Positions 39,137-49,339 of a DNA stretch of 64,000 nucleotides are shown piece after piece. The notes under the pieces are model-generated. The model saw only the letters and a program-made list of their open reading frames with translations. It was not told the DNA's origin and did not search any database. Positions within the stretch are counted from its first letter, which is position 1. Every line of letters begins with the position of its first letter. The position numbers and the translations under genes were made by a program. This stretch comes from Nitrincola alkalisediminis (GTDB lineage Bacteria; Pseudomonadota; Gammaproteobacteria; Pseudomonadales; Balneatricaceae). The stretch covers positions 186,001 through 250,000 of the forward strand of contig NZ_VYTY01000006.1 of assembly GCF_009821115.1 (NCBI RefSeq), written 5' to 3'.

Positions 39137-40696
39137 TTGGAAAACAAGGAAAAAGCTAAAGTGGGACTGTTGCGTGCCAGTGGGCTTGTCGGTTTGATGA
39201 CATTGCTGTCTCGTGTGATGGGGTTGGTCAGAGATGTTGTGGTTGCCAATTACTTTGGTGCCAGTGGTCATGCGGACGCGTTTTTTGTTGCGTTTAAAAT
39301 TCCCAATTTTTTACGACGCTTATTTGCAGAAGGTGCTTTTGCGCAAGCGTTCGTGCCCGTGTTGTCTGAATACCGAACTCAGCGAGACCATTCGGCTGTT
39401 CAGTTTTTGATTAATCGAGTGGCGGGCAGTTTGGGGATGATTCTGCTGCTGTTGAGTCTAGTGGCAATGATGGCTGCTCCGGTTTTGGCTGCCGTCTTTG
39501 CGCCAGGGTTCTATTTGGCCCAAGATGAACGCTTTCCGTTAGCGGCTGACATGCTGCGGATTACGTTTCCCTATTTGATGCTGATTTCCTTAACGGCCTT
39601 TTGTGGTGCTATTTTGAACAGTTACGAGCGTTTTGCTGTGCCTGCTTTCACGCCAGTGCTACTGAATGTGTGTTTGATCGGGTCTGCGTTGTGGTTAAGT
39701 CCCTTCTTTGACCCCCCCGTGCTAGCATTGGCTTGGGGTGTGTTTCTCGCCGGTGTCATGCAGCTCTTGTTTCAGTTGCCGTTTTTAGCCCGGATTCGTT
39801 TGTTGCCAAGGCCTCAGCTGGGTTGGCAGGATGAGGGTGTAAAGCGCATTATGACGTTGATGGTTCCTGCGCTCTTTGGCGTGTCGGTGGCACAAATTAA
39901 TCTGTTACTGGATACAGTGCTGGCCTCTTTTTTACAAACGGGCAGTGTGTCGTGGTTGTACTATTCAGATCGTCTGGTTGAATTGCCCTTAGGGGTGTTT
40001 GGTATCGCCATCGCAACGGTGATTCTTCCAGCCTTGTCACGCAATCATGCGGCAAAAAGTGATGAAACCTTTGCGCGGACGTTGGACTGGGCTGTGCGCA
40101 TGATTTTGTTAATTGGCTTGCCTGCCGCGCTGGCCTTGTTTGTCTTGGCTGAGCCTTTGATTACGACGTTATTTCATTACGGGCAAATGACGGATCGAGA
40201 TGTGCTAATGGCCTCCATGAGTTTGCGCGCCTATGCTGTTGGGCTCTTGGCATTCATGCTGATTAAAGTGCTGGCAACCGGGTATTTTTCACGGCAAGAC
40301 ATGAAAACACCTGTACGAATTGCCATATGGTCAATGGTTGCCAATATGCTATTCAATTTGATGCTTGTTTGGTCTTTTGACCATGTGGGGCTTGCGTTGG
40401 CAACGTCACTGTCGGCCTTCCTGAATGCAGGTATGTTATTGATGGGTCTAATTAAAGCAGGTGTATTTCGTTGGCAGCCCGGCTGGTTAACCGTTGGCGT
40501 GCGTATGATGCTGGCAAATAGTGTTATGTTGGCAGGGCTTTTGTACTGGGTGGGTTCGGCAGACGTTTGGCTAGACGCAGACTTATGGGACCGAGTTTTC
40601 AAGCTCACCGCTCTAGTGGTATTAGGTGCTGGTTTGTATGGAGTGGTTCTGCTGGTCGCCGGCTTGCGTCTGCGGGATTTGCGGGCTCAGGTTTAG
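39137..40696 (+). CDS. murJ: Lipid II flippase MurJ
   Basis: MurJ moves the peptidoglycan precursor lipid II across the inner membrane. The 519-residue protein has about 14 membrane segments. It also has the family motifs VMGLVRDVVVANYFG near the N-terminus, HADAFFVAFKIPNFLRRLFAEGAFAQAFVP (cited by its ends), and SWLYYSDRLVELPLG mid-protein. The start is a TTG at 39137 with AGGAAG upstream. It lies upstream of ribF, as in many gammaproteobacteria. Confidence 0.95.
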   Translation: MENKEKAKVGLLRASGLVGLMTLLSRVMGLVRDVVVANYFGASGHADAFFVAFKIPNFLRRLFAEGAFAQAFVPVLSEYRTQRDHSAVQFLINRVAGSLGMILLLLSLVAMMAAPVLAAVFAPGFYLAQDERFPLAADMLRITFPYLMLISLTAFCGAILNSYERFAVPAFTPVLLNVCLIGSALWLSPFFDPPVLALAWGVFLAGVMQLLFQLPFLARIRLLPRPQLGWQDEGVKRIMTLMVPALFGVSVAQINLLLDTVLASFLQTGSVSWLYYSDRLVELPLGVFGIAIATVILPALSRNHAAKSDETFARTLDWAVRMILLIGLPAALALFVLAEPLITTLFHYGQMTDRDVLMASMSLRAYAVGLLAFMLIKVLATGYFSRQDMKTPVRIAIWSMVANMLFNLMLVWSFDHVGLALATSLSAFLNAGMLLMGLIKAGVFRWQPGWLTVGVRMMLANSVMLAGLLYWVGSADVWLDADLWDRVFKLTALVVLGAGLYGVVLLVAGLRLRDLRAQV

Positions 40697-40708
40697 CGTA
40701 GTGCAGGG

Positions 40709-40738
40709 CTGATAAAGTGATTGCATTTACGCTATAAT
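40709..40738 (+). promoter_or_regulatory. ribF: Candidate promoter of the ribF-ileS operon
   Basis: CTGATA, an 18-base spacer and a perfect TATAAT lie just after murJ and 37 bases before the ribF ATG. Confidence 0.6.
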
Positions 40739-40774
40739 TCGTCCCTTAGATTTTTTATATTGAAGCGTGTGCAT

Positions 40775-41737
40775 ATGGAATTAATTCGAGGGTTACACAA
40801 TCTGCGGGATAAACATCGTGGTTGCGTTGCGACGATTGGTAATTTTGATGGCGTTCATTTAGGCCATCAAAAAGTCCTCGATCAAGTCAAAGAACAGGCC
40901 CAGTTGCATAATCTGCCGAGTGTTGTGATTATTTTTGAACCGCAGCCGCGTGAGTTTTTTGCAGGCAATGATGCTCCCCCACGCTTGACACGCTTCGATG
41001 AAAAAGTGCGCTTGCTCGAAAAGCAAGGCGTGGATCGCGTATTATGCTTAACCTTTAACAGTCGACTCAGGGCGATGTCTGCTCAAGCATTTGTCGATGA
41101 ACTCTTGCTAAATGGTTTGAAGGTCAAACACTTTGTTGTGGGAGATGATTTCCGTTTTGGCTGTGATCGCTCAGGGGATTACACCATGCTTGAAGCGGCG
41201 GGGCATGCGCATGGCTTTAGTGTTGAGCATACCCACACCTTCGAAATAGAGGATCAGCGTGTTAGTAGTACCCGCATCCGAGAGTCCTTGATGCGAGGCG
41301 ACTTTGAGCTCAGTGAACGTTTGTTAGGTCGCCCCTATACGGTCACAGGGCGTGTGGTTCATGGACAAAAACTTGGTCGCCAATTAGGTGTACCAACCGC
41401 CAATGTTCGTATGCACCGGTTTCGATGCCCTTTGCAGGGTGTGTATACCGTATTGGCGCGAGTGCAAGGCCGAGACTATCCCGCCATTTGCAATGTGGGC
41501 ATGCGGCCAACGGTCAATGGACGCTTGCCTGTGCTTGAGGCCCATTTGTTTGATATCGATCAGCAGCTTTATGGGCAGTTGATGCAGGTGCGTTTTTTGC
41601 ACTTCCTTCGCCCTGAAAAGCGCTTTGATGGGCTTGATGCCCTCAAAACACAAATTAATTTTGATCTAGATCTGGCCCGTGAATGGTTTGCGCTGCAAGC
41701 CGGGGCTAAACCCATCTCCGGAAGCGAACAGATATGA
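40775..41737 (+). CDS. ribF: Bifunctional riboflavin kinase / FAD synthetase
   Basis: RibF turns riboflavin into FMN and then FAD. The 320-residue protein has the adenylyltransferase domain ([15 protein letters not shown] near 20-34; ISSTRIRE-like [10 protein letters not shown]) and the flavokinase domain ([16 protein letters not shown]). The ATG at 40775 was chosen over an upstream reading without a ribosome site. Its 3' end overlaps ileS by four bases, and it begins the ribF-ileS-lspA-fkpB operon. Confidence 0.96.
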   Translation: MELIRGLHNLRDKHRGCVATIGNFDGVHLGHQKVLDQVKEQAQLHNLPSVVIIFEPQPREFFAGNDAPPRLTRFDEKVRLLEKQGVDRVLCLTFNSRLRAMSAQAFVDELLLNGLKVKHFVVGDDFRFGCDRSGDYTMLEAAGHAHGFSVEHTHTFEIEDQRVSSTRIRESLMRGDFELSERLLGRPYTVTGRVVHGQKLGRQLGVPTANVRMHRFRCPLQGVYTVLARVQGRDYPAICNVGMRPTVNGRLPVLEAHLFDIDQQLYGQLMQVRFLHFLRPEKRFDGLDALKTQINFDLDLAREWFALQAGAKPISGSEQI

Positions 41738-44550
41738 CTGATTATAAACCGACACTGAACTTGCCTGAAACAGAGTTCCCGATGCGTGGTAACTTGCCTC
41801 AACGTGAACCCGAGCGCTTGGCACGCTGGTCTGAAATGGACCTCTATGCAAAATTGCGCGCTGAAGGTCAAGGTCGTCCAAAGTTCATCCTGCACGATGG
41901 CCCTCCGTATGCCAATGGCAGTATTCATATTGGACATGCGGTGAATAAAGTCATCAAGGATATGATTGTAAAATCTAAAACACTCAGTGGTTTCGATGCG
42001 CCCTATGTCCCAGGTTGGGATTGCCATGGCTTGCCGATCGAACACAAAGTGGAAACGATGATTGGTCGTGCTGGCGATAAAGTGCCTTACCGTGATTTCC
42101 GTCAGAAGTGCCGTGAATATGCCAGTGAACAAGTGGCTGGGCAAAAGGCTGACTTCATTCGTTTGGGGGTGATCGGTGATTGGGACAACCCGTACTTAAC
42201 AATGAACTTTGAGACTGAAGCCAATATTGTGCGTGCGTTAGGGCGCATCATTGAGAACGGCCATTTGGTCAAGGGGTACAAGCCCGTTTATTGGAGCGTT
42301 GTCGGTCAGTCAGCCTTGGCTGAAGCAGAGGTGGAGTATCAAGAAAAAACATCCACCGCGATTGATGTGCGCTTCACCTTCGTTGATCAAGCATCTACTG
42401 TGGATTTATTTGCTTCAGACGCGGGTGAAGGGTCGGTATCTCTTGTCATCTGGACAACGACGCCTTGGACCATCCCTGCGAACCAAGCGGTATCCTTGAA
42501 CGCGGAATTGGACTATGCCTTGGTTGATGTTGCCATTAATCAAGGCCGTGAACGTCTGGTGCTTGCTGCTGACATGGTGGACGACATCATGGCACGTTGG
42601 GGTATTCAGCAGTTTACAGTGTTAGGCCGTTGTTCCGGGCAAGCGCTCGAAGGGCGTTTGTTGCACCACCCACTGTTTGCGCGTGAGGTCCCCGTCATTT
42701 TGGGCGATCATGTGACGACTGATGCGGGTACAGGCGCTGTGCATACAGCCCCTGATCATGGTATGGAAGACTTTGTGGTCGGTCAGGCCTATGGTCTTGA
42801 AACACTCAATTTAGTGCAAGCCAATGGCACCTACACTGAGGGTGCGGGTGAGTTTGCTGGGTTGCATGTGTACAAAGCCGATGAGCCGATCACCGATGCC
42901 CTAACACGCGAAGGCAAGCTGGTGCACTTGAAAAAGTTCCAACACAGCTATCCGCATTGCTGGCGCACAAAAACGCCATTGATCTATCGAGCGACGCCCC
43001 AGTGGTTTATTTCAATGGATGATAAACACCTAAGACGTGATGCCTTAGAGGCCATCAAAGGTGTGCAGTGGTTCCCGGATTGGGGGCAGGCACGTATCGA
43101 GGGTATGTTTGAACAGAGCCCAGATTGGTGTGTATCACGTCAACGGACCTGGGGTGTCCCGATCACCGTGTTTACACACAAGCAAACGGGTGAGCTGCAC
43201 CCGGATACGTTGACACTGCTTGAGCAAGTGGCTGAAAAAATTGAGCTTGAAGGTATAGATGCTTGGTTCGAACTGGATGCACAAGCGCTATTGGGGGCCG
43301 ATGCCGAGCAGTACGATAAAGTGACTGATACGCTGGATGTGTGGTTTGATTCGGGTGTCACTCACCATTCTGTTTTACGCAAGCGAGAAGAGTTAACCTT
43401 TCCAGCCGACATGTATTTAGAAGGATCGGATCAGCATCGTGGCTGGTTCCAGTCGTCCTTAAAAACATCGATTGCCATTAATGGTGTGGCACCTTACAAA
43501 CAAGTCTTGACGCACGGTTTTGTGGTCGATGAGAAGGGCTACAAAATGTCTAAGTCCTTGGGGAATGTGATCGCACCCCAGGAAGTAACAGACAGCATGG
43601 GTGCAGATATTTTGCGTTTATGGGTAGCTGCGACGGATTACTCGGGAGAAATGGCCGTTTCTAAGCAAATTTTGCAGCGGACATCGGATGCCTATCGTCG
43701 TATACGCAATACCGCTCGTTTCTTGATGGCGAATTTAAATGGCTTTAATCCTGACAGCGACCTGGTTGCGCCTCAGTATATGTTGGCGCTTGATCGCTGG
43801 GCGGTTGATGCAACCGCTCGTTTACAAGAGAAAATTTGTGCCGCGTATGAACATTACCGTTTCTTGGAGGTCTATCAACTGGTGCACAACTTCTGTGTAC
43901 AAGAGTTAGGTGGTTTTTACCTTGATATTATCAAGGACCGTCAATACACCACGCAAGGAGAGAGTTTGCCACGCCGTTCATGTCAAACGGCGCTGTACCA
44001 CATAGCAGAGGCGCTGACTCGCTGGATTGCACCTATCTTAAGCTTCACAGCGGAAGAAATTTATGAAGTGTTGCCGGGTGAACGTCGTGAGAGCGTGCTA
44101 TTGACCACTTGGTACGATGGCTTATTCCGTCTAGACGATACCGTCGAAATGAATGATGCCTACTGGCAGCAAATTATGGCTGTCAAAGATGCCGTTAATA
44201 AGTGTCTTGAAGAGGCCCGTAATGAAAAGTTAGTCAAGGCATCGCTTGCGACAGAGGTGGTGTTGTATGTGGATGACAGGTTACAGCAACTGTTATCGAA
44301 GCTCGACAATGAGTTGCGCTTCGTCCTCATCACGTCGTCGGCGCAGTTGCAATCCATTGAGGATGCAGTTGATGCACGCTCAACGGACCTTGCGGGTCTA
44401 AAAGTCCAGATCAAAGCGTCTGAGCAACCTAAGTGTACACGTTGCTGGCATCATCGTGAGGATGTCGGTCAGCATGAAGAGCATCCAGAGCTCTGTGGTC
44501 GCTGTGTTGACAATGTCGTGGGTGCTGGTGAAGTGCGTCACTTTGCTTAA
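41734..44550 (+). CDS. ileS: Isoleucyl-tRNA synthetase
   Basis: A 938-residue class I tRNA synthetase. It shows the HIGH motif (HIGH in [12 protein letters not shown], about 68-71), the editing domain with TTTPWT and the [10 protein letters not shown] region, KMSKS (KMSKSLGN near 605) and the C-terminal zinc finger with CTRCWH and CGRC. These are the features of the bacterial, mupirocin-sensitive type. It overlaps ribF by four bases and precedes lspA by 14. Confidence 0.98.
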   Translation: MTDYKPTLNLPETEFPMRGNLPQREPERLARWSEMDLYAKLRAEGQGRPKFILHDGPPYANGSIHIGHAVNKVIKDMIVKSKTLSGFDAPYVPGWDCHGLPIEHKVETMIGRAGDKVPYRDFRQKCREYASEQVAGQKADFIRLGVIGDWDNPYLTMNFETEANIVRALGRIIENGHLVKGYKPVYWSVVGQSALAEAEVEYQEKTSTAIDVRFTFVDQASTVDLFASDAGEGSVSLVIWTTTPWTIPANQAVSLNAELDYALVDVAINQGRERLVLAADMVDDIMARWGIQQFTVLGRCSGQALEGRLLHHPLFAREVPVILGDHVTTDAGTGAVHTAPDHGMEDFVVGQAYGLETLNLVQANGTYTEGAGEFAGLHVYKADEPITDALTREGKLVHLKKFQHSYPHCWRTKTPLIYRATPQWFISMDDKHLRRDALEAIKGVQWFPDWGQARIEGMFEQSPDWCVSRQRTWGVPITVFTHKQTGELHPDTLTLLEQVAEKIELEGIDAWFELDAQALLGADAEQYDKVTDTLDVWFDSGVTHHSVLRKREELTFPADMYLEGSDQHRGWFQSSLKTSIAINGVAPYKQVLTHGFVVDEKGYKMSKSLGNVIAPQEVTDSMGADILRLWVAATDYSGEMAVSKQILQRTSDAYRRIRNTARFLMANLNGFNPDSDLVAPQYMLALDRWAVDATARLQEKICAAYEHYRFLEVYQLVHNFCVQELGGFYLDIIKDRQYTTQGESLPRRSCQTALYHIAEALTRWIAPILSFTAEEIYEVLPGERRESVLLTTWYDGLFRLDDTVEMNDAYWQQIMAVKDAVNKCLEEARNEKLVKASLATEVVLYVDDRLQQLLSKLDNELRFVLITSSAQLQSIEDAVDARSTDLAGLKVQIKASEQPKCTRCWHHREDVGQHEEHPELCGRCVDNVVGAGEVRHFA

Positions 44551-44564
44551 AACAGGAACGGGCT

Positions 44565-45092
44565 GTGACTGATGTAAACAACTCAACCAGCGCTTTGCGC
44601 TGGTTATGGATAACGGTGTTAGTGATTGTATTGGATTTAGGCACCAAATACTGGGCCGATGCGGCATTGATCTATGCGCAGCCTGTACCAATTCTGCCTT
44701 TTTTCGACTTAACCTTGCTTTACAACTACGGCGCGGCATTTAGCTTCTTGGCCGGTGCTGGAGGATGGCAGCGTTGGTTTTTTGCAGGGATCGCGATCGG
44801 CATGAGCGTCTTCCTCTTGGTCTGGCTAAAGCGGACGCCCGCGCAAGAGTGGTGGATGCGTTTAGCACTCGCTTTGGTGTTAGGGGGAGCTCTAGGAAAC
44901 CTGTATGACCGTATCATTCATGGGTATGTTGTTGACTTTATTTCGTTGCATTATGGTGGCTGGTACTTCCCAGCCTTCAATCTTGCCGACACAGCGATCA
45001 CTTTAGGTGCATTGTTGTTGATCATTGATATGTTGTTTTTGGCAGAACGTCGGAAATTGATGACATCGTCGTCTGAAGAGGGTTTAAAATGA
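44565..45092 (+). CDS. lspA: Lipoprotein signal peptidase (signal peptidase II)
   Basis: LspA cleaves signal peptides of diacylglyceryl-modified prolipoproteins in the inner membrane. The 175-residue protein has four membrane segments and the catalytic aspartates in GALGNLYDRIIHGYVVDFI and FNLADTAITLG. The start is a GTG with AGGA about 8 bases upstream. It overlaps fkpB by four bases. Confidence 0.96.
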   Translation: MTDVNNSTSALRWLWITVLVIVLDLGTKYWADAALIYAQPVPILPFFDLTLLYNYGAAFSFLAGAGGWQRWFFAGIAIGMSVFLLVWLKRTPAQEWWMRLALALVLGGALGNLYDRIIHGYVVDFISLHYGGWYFPAFNLADTAITLGALLLIIDMLFLAERRKLMTSSSEEGLK

Positions 45093-45535
45093 GTGAGTAT
45101 GTCATCGGTGAGGGTACAGAGGTTACCTTACACTTTGCAATTAAGCTGCAAGACGGTCAGGTGGTCGACTCGAATTTTGCGTCGCAGCCTGCACGATTTG
45201 TTTTTGGGGATGGCAATTTACCCGATGGTTTTGAACAAGCACTGGTTGGCTTGAAGGTGGGGGATCATATGGATTTGACGATCGCGCCGGAGCGCGGATT
45301 TGGGATGCATAACCCATCCAATATCCAAGTGATGCCGCGCAGTCAGTTTTCGAGTTTGACCCTGGAGCCAGGCTTGGTTGTCTCATTTCAGGAGCCAGGC
45401 GGAGAGGTGCCGGGTGTGATTACTGAGTTTGATGATTCGAAAGTGACGGTTGATTTTAATCACCCTTTAGCGGGCCAGACCTTACTGTTTGAAGTCAAAG
45501 TGTTGGATGTTCAACCCTGTACACCGTCTTCTTGA
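45089..45535 (+). CDS. fkpB: FKBP-type peptidyl-prolyl isomerase FkpB (SlpA)
   Basis: A 148-residue cytoplasmic FKBP with the insert-in-flap chaperone domain: an FKBP core (LHFAIKLQDGQVVDS near 12-26; LVGLKVGD) around the RGFGMHNPSNIQ insert. It is the last gene of ribF-ileS-lspA-fkpB. In most relatives ispH follows; here minor pilin genes do. Confidence 0.93.
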   Translation: MSEYVIGEGTEVTLHFAIKLQDGQVVDSNFASQPARFVFGDGNLPDGFEQALVGLKVGDHMDLTIAPERGFGMHNPSNIQVMPRSQFSSLTLEPGLVVSFQEPGGEVPGVITEFDDSKVTVDFNHPLAGQTLLFEVKVLDVQPCTPSS

Positions 45536-45589
45536 TGCATCTAGAGGGCTTGAAAATCTTTGGCGCTTTGTCTAAGGTTAATCACGATT

Positions 45590-45617
45590 AAGAAGCAAGG
45601 ATTCGCTTCTTTCTTTC
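45590..45617 (+). terminator. Candidate terminator after fkpB
   Basis: AAGAAGC and GCTTCTT (45590-45596 with 45605-45611) form a 7-bp stem with an 8-base loop, followed by U-rich TCTTTC. It would part the ileS operon from the pilin genes. Confidence 0.45.
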
Positions 45618-45638
45618 ATAAATCAAGGATGATTCAAA

Positions 45639-46064
45639 ATGTCTATTTTCATTGCGTCGTTTAGACGCTTCCCGCAGCGTCTCTCTATTGCCGCCTTGCC
45701 CAAGGCAAGATCTCCTCAACGCGGTTTAGGTTTACTTGAGGTCATGTTGGCGTTGGCTTTGCTGAGCACTGGCTGCTTGGTAATTACCCATTTTCAATTA
45801 GCCTCGCTTGGGACCAGCTTGAACCGCTATCACATGACACGCGCACAGGTGTACTTATCCGACTTGAATGAGTCATTGTGGGCTGCACGATGCCACCCAA
45901 ACCTACACTATACTCAGATTGTCGATCAGTGGTTGGAGGCGACCGTCACACAGGACTTGTTTGAGACGATTAATACACGTGCCAATGCTCAAGGCCTGTG
46001 GATACGTGCTCAACGCCAAGGTGAGTCCTTAGTCTTACCGATTGAGTGGGCGGAGTGCTCCTGA
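45639..46064 (+). CDS. pilV: Type IV minor pilin, PilV/GspI-like
   Basis: A 141-residue pilin-like protein. The prepilin peptidase site is G|LGLLEV with Glu at mature position 5, followed by a hydrophobic helix (VMLALALLSTGCLVITHF). The leader before the cleavage site is long, about 29 residues with several basic residues, where 6-10 is usual. AAGGA lies 10 bases before the ATG and no later start has a ribosome site. Its stop overlaps the next gene by one base (TGATG). Confidence 0.75.
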   Translation: MSIFIASFRRFPQRLSIAALPKARSPQRGLGLLEVMLALALLSTGCLVITHFQLASLGTSLNRYHMTRAQVYLSDLNESLWAARCHPNLHYTQIVDQWLEATVTQDLFETINTRANAQGLWIRAQRQGESLVLPIEWAECS

Positions 46065-46591
46065 TGAAGCAACACGGATTTACCTTGACCGAACTGTTGC
46101 TTTCCTTGGTGTTAGGGAGTTTTATCCTGCTGATGGTGAGTCTTTTGCTAGTTTCGTCCACACAGACGTGGCGTTACCAACAGCTGATTGATCGTGATCA
46201 AGAAGCCTTGCGTTTTGTTGTGGAGCGACTGCGCAGCAGTGTGCGTCAGGCACAAGGAGTGGAGCTGACCAGTAATGAGTTTGAGTTGTTTTTGACCTTG
46301 CAGAGCGGTGAGGGGGCTCGAAACTGCTTGGGTCAGTTGCAGTCAGAAAATCAGATATATCACGAGCATTATGCAGTGGAGCAAGATCAGCTTAGATGCA
46401 ACGGCCAAGCCTTAATACAGGGCATCACCTCACTTAACTTTGCCTATGTGCATTCAGAATCTCTAGAGGATCTCTCGAAGATTGAGAGTGTGCCCAGTTG
46501 TTGTGATCCCATAGTGATGGTGTTGTTTGATCTAGACTTGATGTGGAGTGAGGGGCATCGATTTACAGCAACGTTAAGAGAATTCCCATAA
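46064..46591 (+). CDS. pilW: Type IV minor pilin, PilW/GspJ-like
   Basis: A 175-residue protein with a classic short leader MKQHG|FTLTELLLSLVLG, Glu at mature position 5, and a long hydrophobic N-terminal helix. GGAG lies 8 bases before the ATG at 46064; an upstream in-frame start inside pilV was rejected. The C-terminal region has two cysteine pairs (NC near 86; SCC near 145). It is expected to be part of a minor pilin complex that primes pilus assembly. Confidence 0.78.
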   Translation: MKQHGFTLTELLLSLVLGSFILLMVSLLLVSSTQTWRYQQLIDRDQEALRFVVERLRSSVRQAQGVELTSNEFELFLTLQSGEGARNCLGQLQSENQIYHEHYAVEQDQLRCNGQALIQGITSLNFAYVHSESLEDLSKIESVPSCCDPIVMVLFDLDLMWSEGHRFTATLREFP

Positions 46592-46608
46592 GCACAGGGA
46601 GGTGTGAT

Positions 46609-47058
46609 ATGCGACGAATGAAGCAAGAAGGAACCGTGCTGTTAATGGTGTTAGTGTTCATTAGCATGATATCGATGGTTGTCATGGGATCGGCTCAGCA
46701 GGCGCAGCTTCAGCAGCGAATGAGCGTGTCAGCCCGTTTTCATCAGGATGCATTGATTGCCATTCAGCTGGGGGTTGCAGAATTGGTGCGTCAATATCCG
46801 GAGATTATGCAGAATGGCATCAATGTAGCAACGGACTCTATTCGATATGAATGGCCGTCAGATGAGTATAACGCTGTATTTTTCTCAGAGATTGATTACA
46901 CCCAGGTTGAAGTTCTCGGGTCTAAACTACGCTTTGTTATCCAGGGCGGAGTGATCACCCACGAGCGTGCGGAAGTACTTAAGCAGGTTCGAGTGACTTT
47001 AGATCAGAAGAACCCGCAAAACGTGATTGTCGTTCGCGACTGGTTGGAGCTGATATGA
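46609..47058 (+). CDS. pilX: Type IV minor pilin, PilX-like
   Basis: A 149-residue protein with the leader MRRMKQEG followed by TVLLMVLVFISMISMVVMG. The mature N-terminus lacks Glu5, as is common in PilX/GspK-type tip proteins, but the domain is much shorter than GspK. GGGAGG precedes the ATG by about 7 bases. It overlaps the next gene by four bases (ATGA). The PilX assignment rests on position and N-terminus only. Confidence 0.65.
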   Translation: MRRMKQEGTVLLMVLVFISMISMVVMGSAQQAQLQQRMSVSARFHQDALIAIQLGVAELVRQYPEIMQNGINVATDSIRYEWPSDEYNAVFFSEIDYTQVEVLGSKLRFVIQGGVITHERAEVLKQVRVTLDQKNPQNVIVVRDWLELI

Positions 47059-47579
47059 GTGCCTTCAGGATGCGGGGGTACACGTTGCTTGAGCTGATGG
47101 TGACACTGTTGTTGCTAGCCATTTTGTTACTGCAGGGAGTGCCTGCATTTTCAGATATGTCGGAAAAGATGAGGCAAGAAACAAGGGCATTGGATTTAGT
47201 GTCGCTCTTGTCCTATGCCAGAATACAAGCTGTGACACATCGACAATCGGTCACCCTATGCCGAACGTTGAATGGATTAGAATGTGTGGGGCACGAGATC
47301 AATGGTGGCTCTGAATGGTTCGGCGTATTGGTTTTTATTGATACTCATCAGAGTCGTCAATATGACCCCTTGAATGACGAAGTCTTAAGGGTCCATTTTT
47401 TCTCGGGAAATGGGCAGGTTCTTTGGAATCGGGGTGATAGTCTGACGTATCAAGCGGATGGAACGGTGACGGGGTATTCGAATGGCACGTTTCGAGTGCG
47501 CTCAGTCAATCAAGACAAGGGCTATAATTTAGTTATCTCCTTGGCGGGTCGTGTTCGGCGTGAGTCCGTAGGTTATTGA
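47055..47579 (+). CDS. fimT: Type IV minor pilin, FimT/FimU (GspH-like)
   Basis: A 174-residue protein with leader MSAFRMRG|YTLLELMVTLLLLAI and Glu at mature position 5. The GspH/FimT domain follows, with the typical SLLSYARIQAVTHRQSVTLC segment and two cysteines. It completes an H-I-J-K-like set of four minor pilins, but comes last, while in Pseudomonas fimT/fimU come first. No pilY1 or pilE follows; nadE does. Confidence 0.75.
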   Translation: MSAFRMRGYTLLELMVTLLLLAILLLQGVPAFSDMSEKMRQETRALDLVSLLSYARIQAVTHRQSVTLCRTLNGLECVGHEINGGSEWFGVLVFIDTHQSRQYDPLNDEVLRVHFFSGNGQVLWNRGDSLTYQADGTVTGYSNGTFRVRSVNQDKGYNLVISLAGRVRRESVGY

Positions 47580-47684
47580 CACAAGTCTGGGATAGGTGAG
47601 TCAAGGTCTGGCTCTGGGCAGATAAACCATGCAAAATAGCGAGTGTATTTTAGTAACCCTTTCAGTAATGGATACGACATCGGC

Positions 47685-49313
47685 ATGAGCACACAGTTGC
47701 GGGTCGCTATGGCCCAGCTAAATTTTCTGGTAGGTGATATACCTGGTAATACAGAAAAAATCATAGTGGCCGCCTGCAAGGCGCGCGATGAGGAGCAAGC
47801 GGATATTTTGGTTTGCTCTGAATTAGCCCTTTCAGGGTATCCTCCGGAGGATTTGTTACTTCGCCCGAGTCTAGAAACACGAATCGAAAAAGCCCTTTTG
47901 GCACTTAAAGTACAGGTTCAAGGGATTACCCTTGTTGTCGGCTATCCTGCTCATAAAAACGGACAGTTGTACAATCATGCCGCTGTTATTCGTGACGGTG
48001 TTGTGCTGTTTGAATACTCGAAACAATGTTTACCCAATTATCAGGTATTTGATGAGCGTCGCTACTTTTCGCCGGGTGAGCAGCCAGGTGTATTCGAGTA
48101 CAAGGGGTATAAGGTCGGTTTAAGTATTTGTGAAGATATTTGGCACCGTGCCCCAGTGGAGCAGTTAAAAGCGCAAGGGGTTAATCTGGTGTTGAGTCTG
48201 AATGCCTCACCTTTTCATCAGGGTAAGGTGAAAGAGCGCTTAGAAGTTGTGCGGGCCTGTGCTCAGGCCTGTGCGGCACCGGTCTTTTATGTCAATCAAG
48301 TTGGCGCCCAAGATGAGTTGGTGTTTGACGGCGGATCGATGGTGGTGAATGGTGAAGGGTCGCTGTGCTATTTGGCAGCACATTTTGAAGAAAGCCTTTC
48401 GTATACGGATGTGGACTTATGGGAGGGCCGAGTAAACCCAGTTGAGCCATCGGCCATCATGCCGGATGATGAAGACAGTCTTTATTCTGCACTGGTGCTG
48501 GGGGTTCGAGACTATGTTCATAAAAATGGATTCAAAGGTGTTGTGCTGGGGCTGTCAGGCGGCATCGATTCGGCCTTGACCGCCGCTATTGCGGTGGATG
48601 CGTTAGGAGCTGACAAAGTAGAGGTGGTGATGATGCCGTTTCGATACACCTCATCTATGAGCGTTGAGGATGCCGAACGGCAAGCTCAGTTGATGGGGGT
48701 TAAGTACAGTGCTATTTCCATCGAACCGATTTATGACACCTTTATGTCGCAACTGAGTGATCGTTTCCAAGGGCTCAATGCCGATACGACGGAAGAGAAT
48801 CTTCAGGCACGTTGTCGGGGTGTGCTGTTGATGGCCATTTCCAATAAAACAGGGTCTTTGGTGTTGACCACAGGCAACAAAAGTGAAGTGGCTGTAGGGT
48901 ATTCCACGTTATACGGAGATATGGCAGGTGGTTTTGATGTTCTTAAGGATGTATCCAAAACGTGGGTCTATCGTTTGGCCTCGTATCGTAACCAGCGTTC
49001 TGTAATTATTCCTCAACGCGTGATTGATCGAGCGCCTTCAGCCGAATTGGCACCTAACCAAACGGATCAGGATTCATTGCCTGATTACGATGTATTGGAT
49101 GAGATACTGGCGCTATATATTGAGCAGGATTTCAGTGCCGACGCGATTATTGCACTCGGTTTTGCACCAGAGGTGGTGAACAGGGTTATCCGCTTGGTGG
49201 ATATAAATGAGTACAAGCGTCGTCAAGCCGCAATTGGCCCTAGGGTCACTCAAAGAGGCTTTGGACGAGACCGGCGCTACCCGATTACATCGGGCTGGCG
49301 TGCTGGAGAGTAG
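47685..49313 (+). CDS. nadE: Glutamine-dependent NAD+ synthetase
   Basis: This enzyme amidates nicotinic acid adenine dinucleotide to NAD+, drawing ammonia from glutamine. The N-terminal nitrilase-like domain has the triad E46, K113 and C149 (SICED). The C-terminal synthetase has the ATP loop LGLSGGIDSALT and the FRYTSSMS region. The 542-residue reading starts at the ATG at 47685; an upstream GTG was rejected because MSTQLRVAMAQLNFLVGD is the typical start. It is convergent with the DUF3299 gene. Confidence 0.95.
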   Translation: MSTQLRVAMAQLNFLVGDIPGNTEKIIVAACKARDEEQADILVCSELALSGYPPEDLLLRPSLETRIEKALLALKVQVQGITLVVGYPAHKNGQLYNHAAVIRDGVVLFEYSKQCLPNYQVFDERRYFSPGEQPGVFEYKGYKVGLSICEDIWHRAPVEQLKAQGVNLVLSLNASPFHQGKVKERLEVVRACAQACAAPVFYVNQVGAQDELVFDGGSMVVNGEGSLCYLAAHFEESLSYTDVDLWEGRVNPVEPSAIMPDDEDSLYSALVLGVRDYVHKNGFKGVVLGLSGGIDSALTAAIAVDALGADKVEVVMMPFRYTSSMSVEDAERQAQLMGVKYSAISIEPIYDTFMSQLSDRFQGLNADTTEENLQARCRGVLLMAISNKTGSLVLTTGNKSEVAVGYSTLYGDMAGGFDVLKDVSKTWVYRLASYRNQRSVIIPQRVIDRAPSAELAPNQTDQDSLPDYDVLDEILALYIEQDFSADAIIALGFAPEVVNRVIRLVDINEYKRRQAAIGPRVTQRGFGRDRRYPITSGWRAGE

Positions 49314-49339
49314 TCAGGTTCTATAATGGCAGGGCGAAT

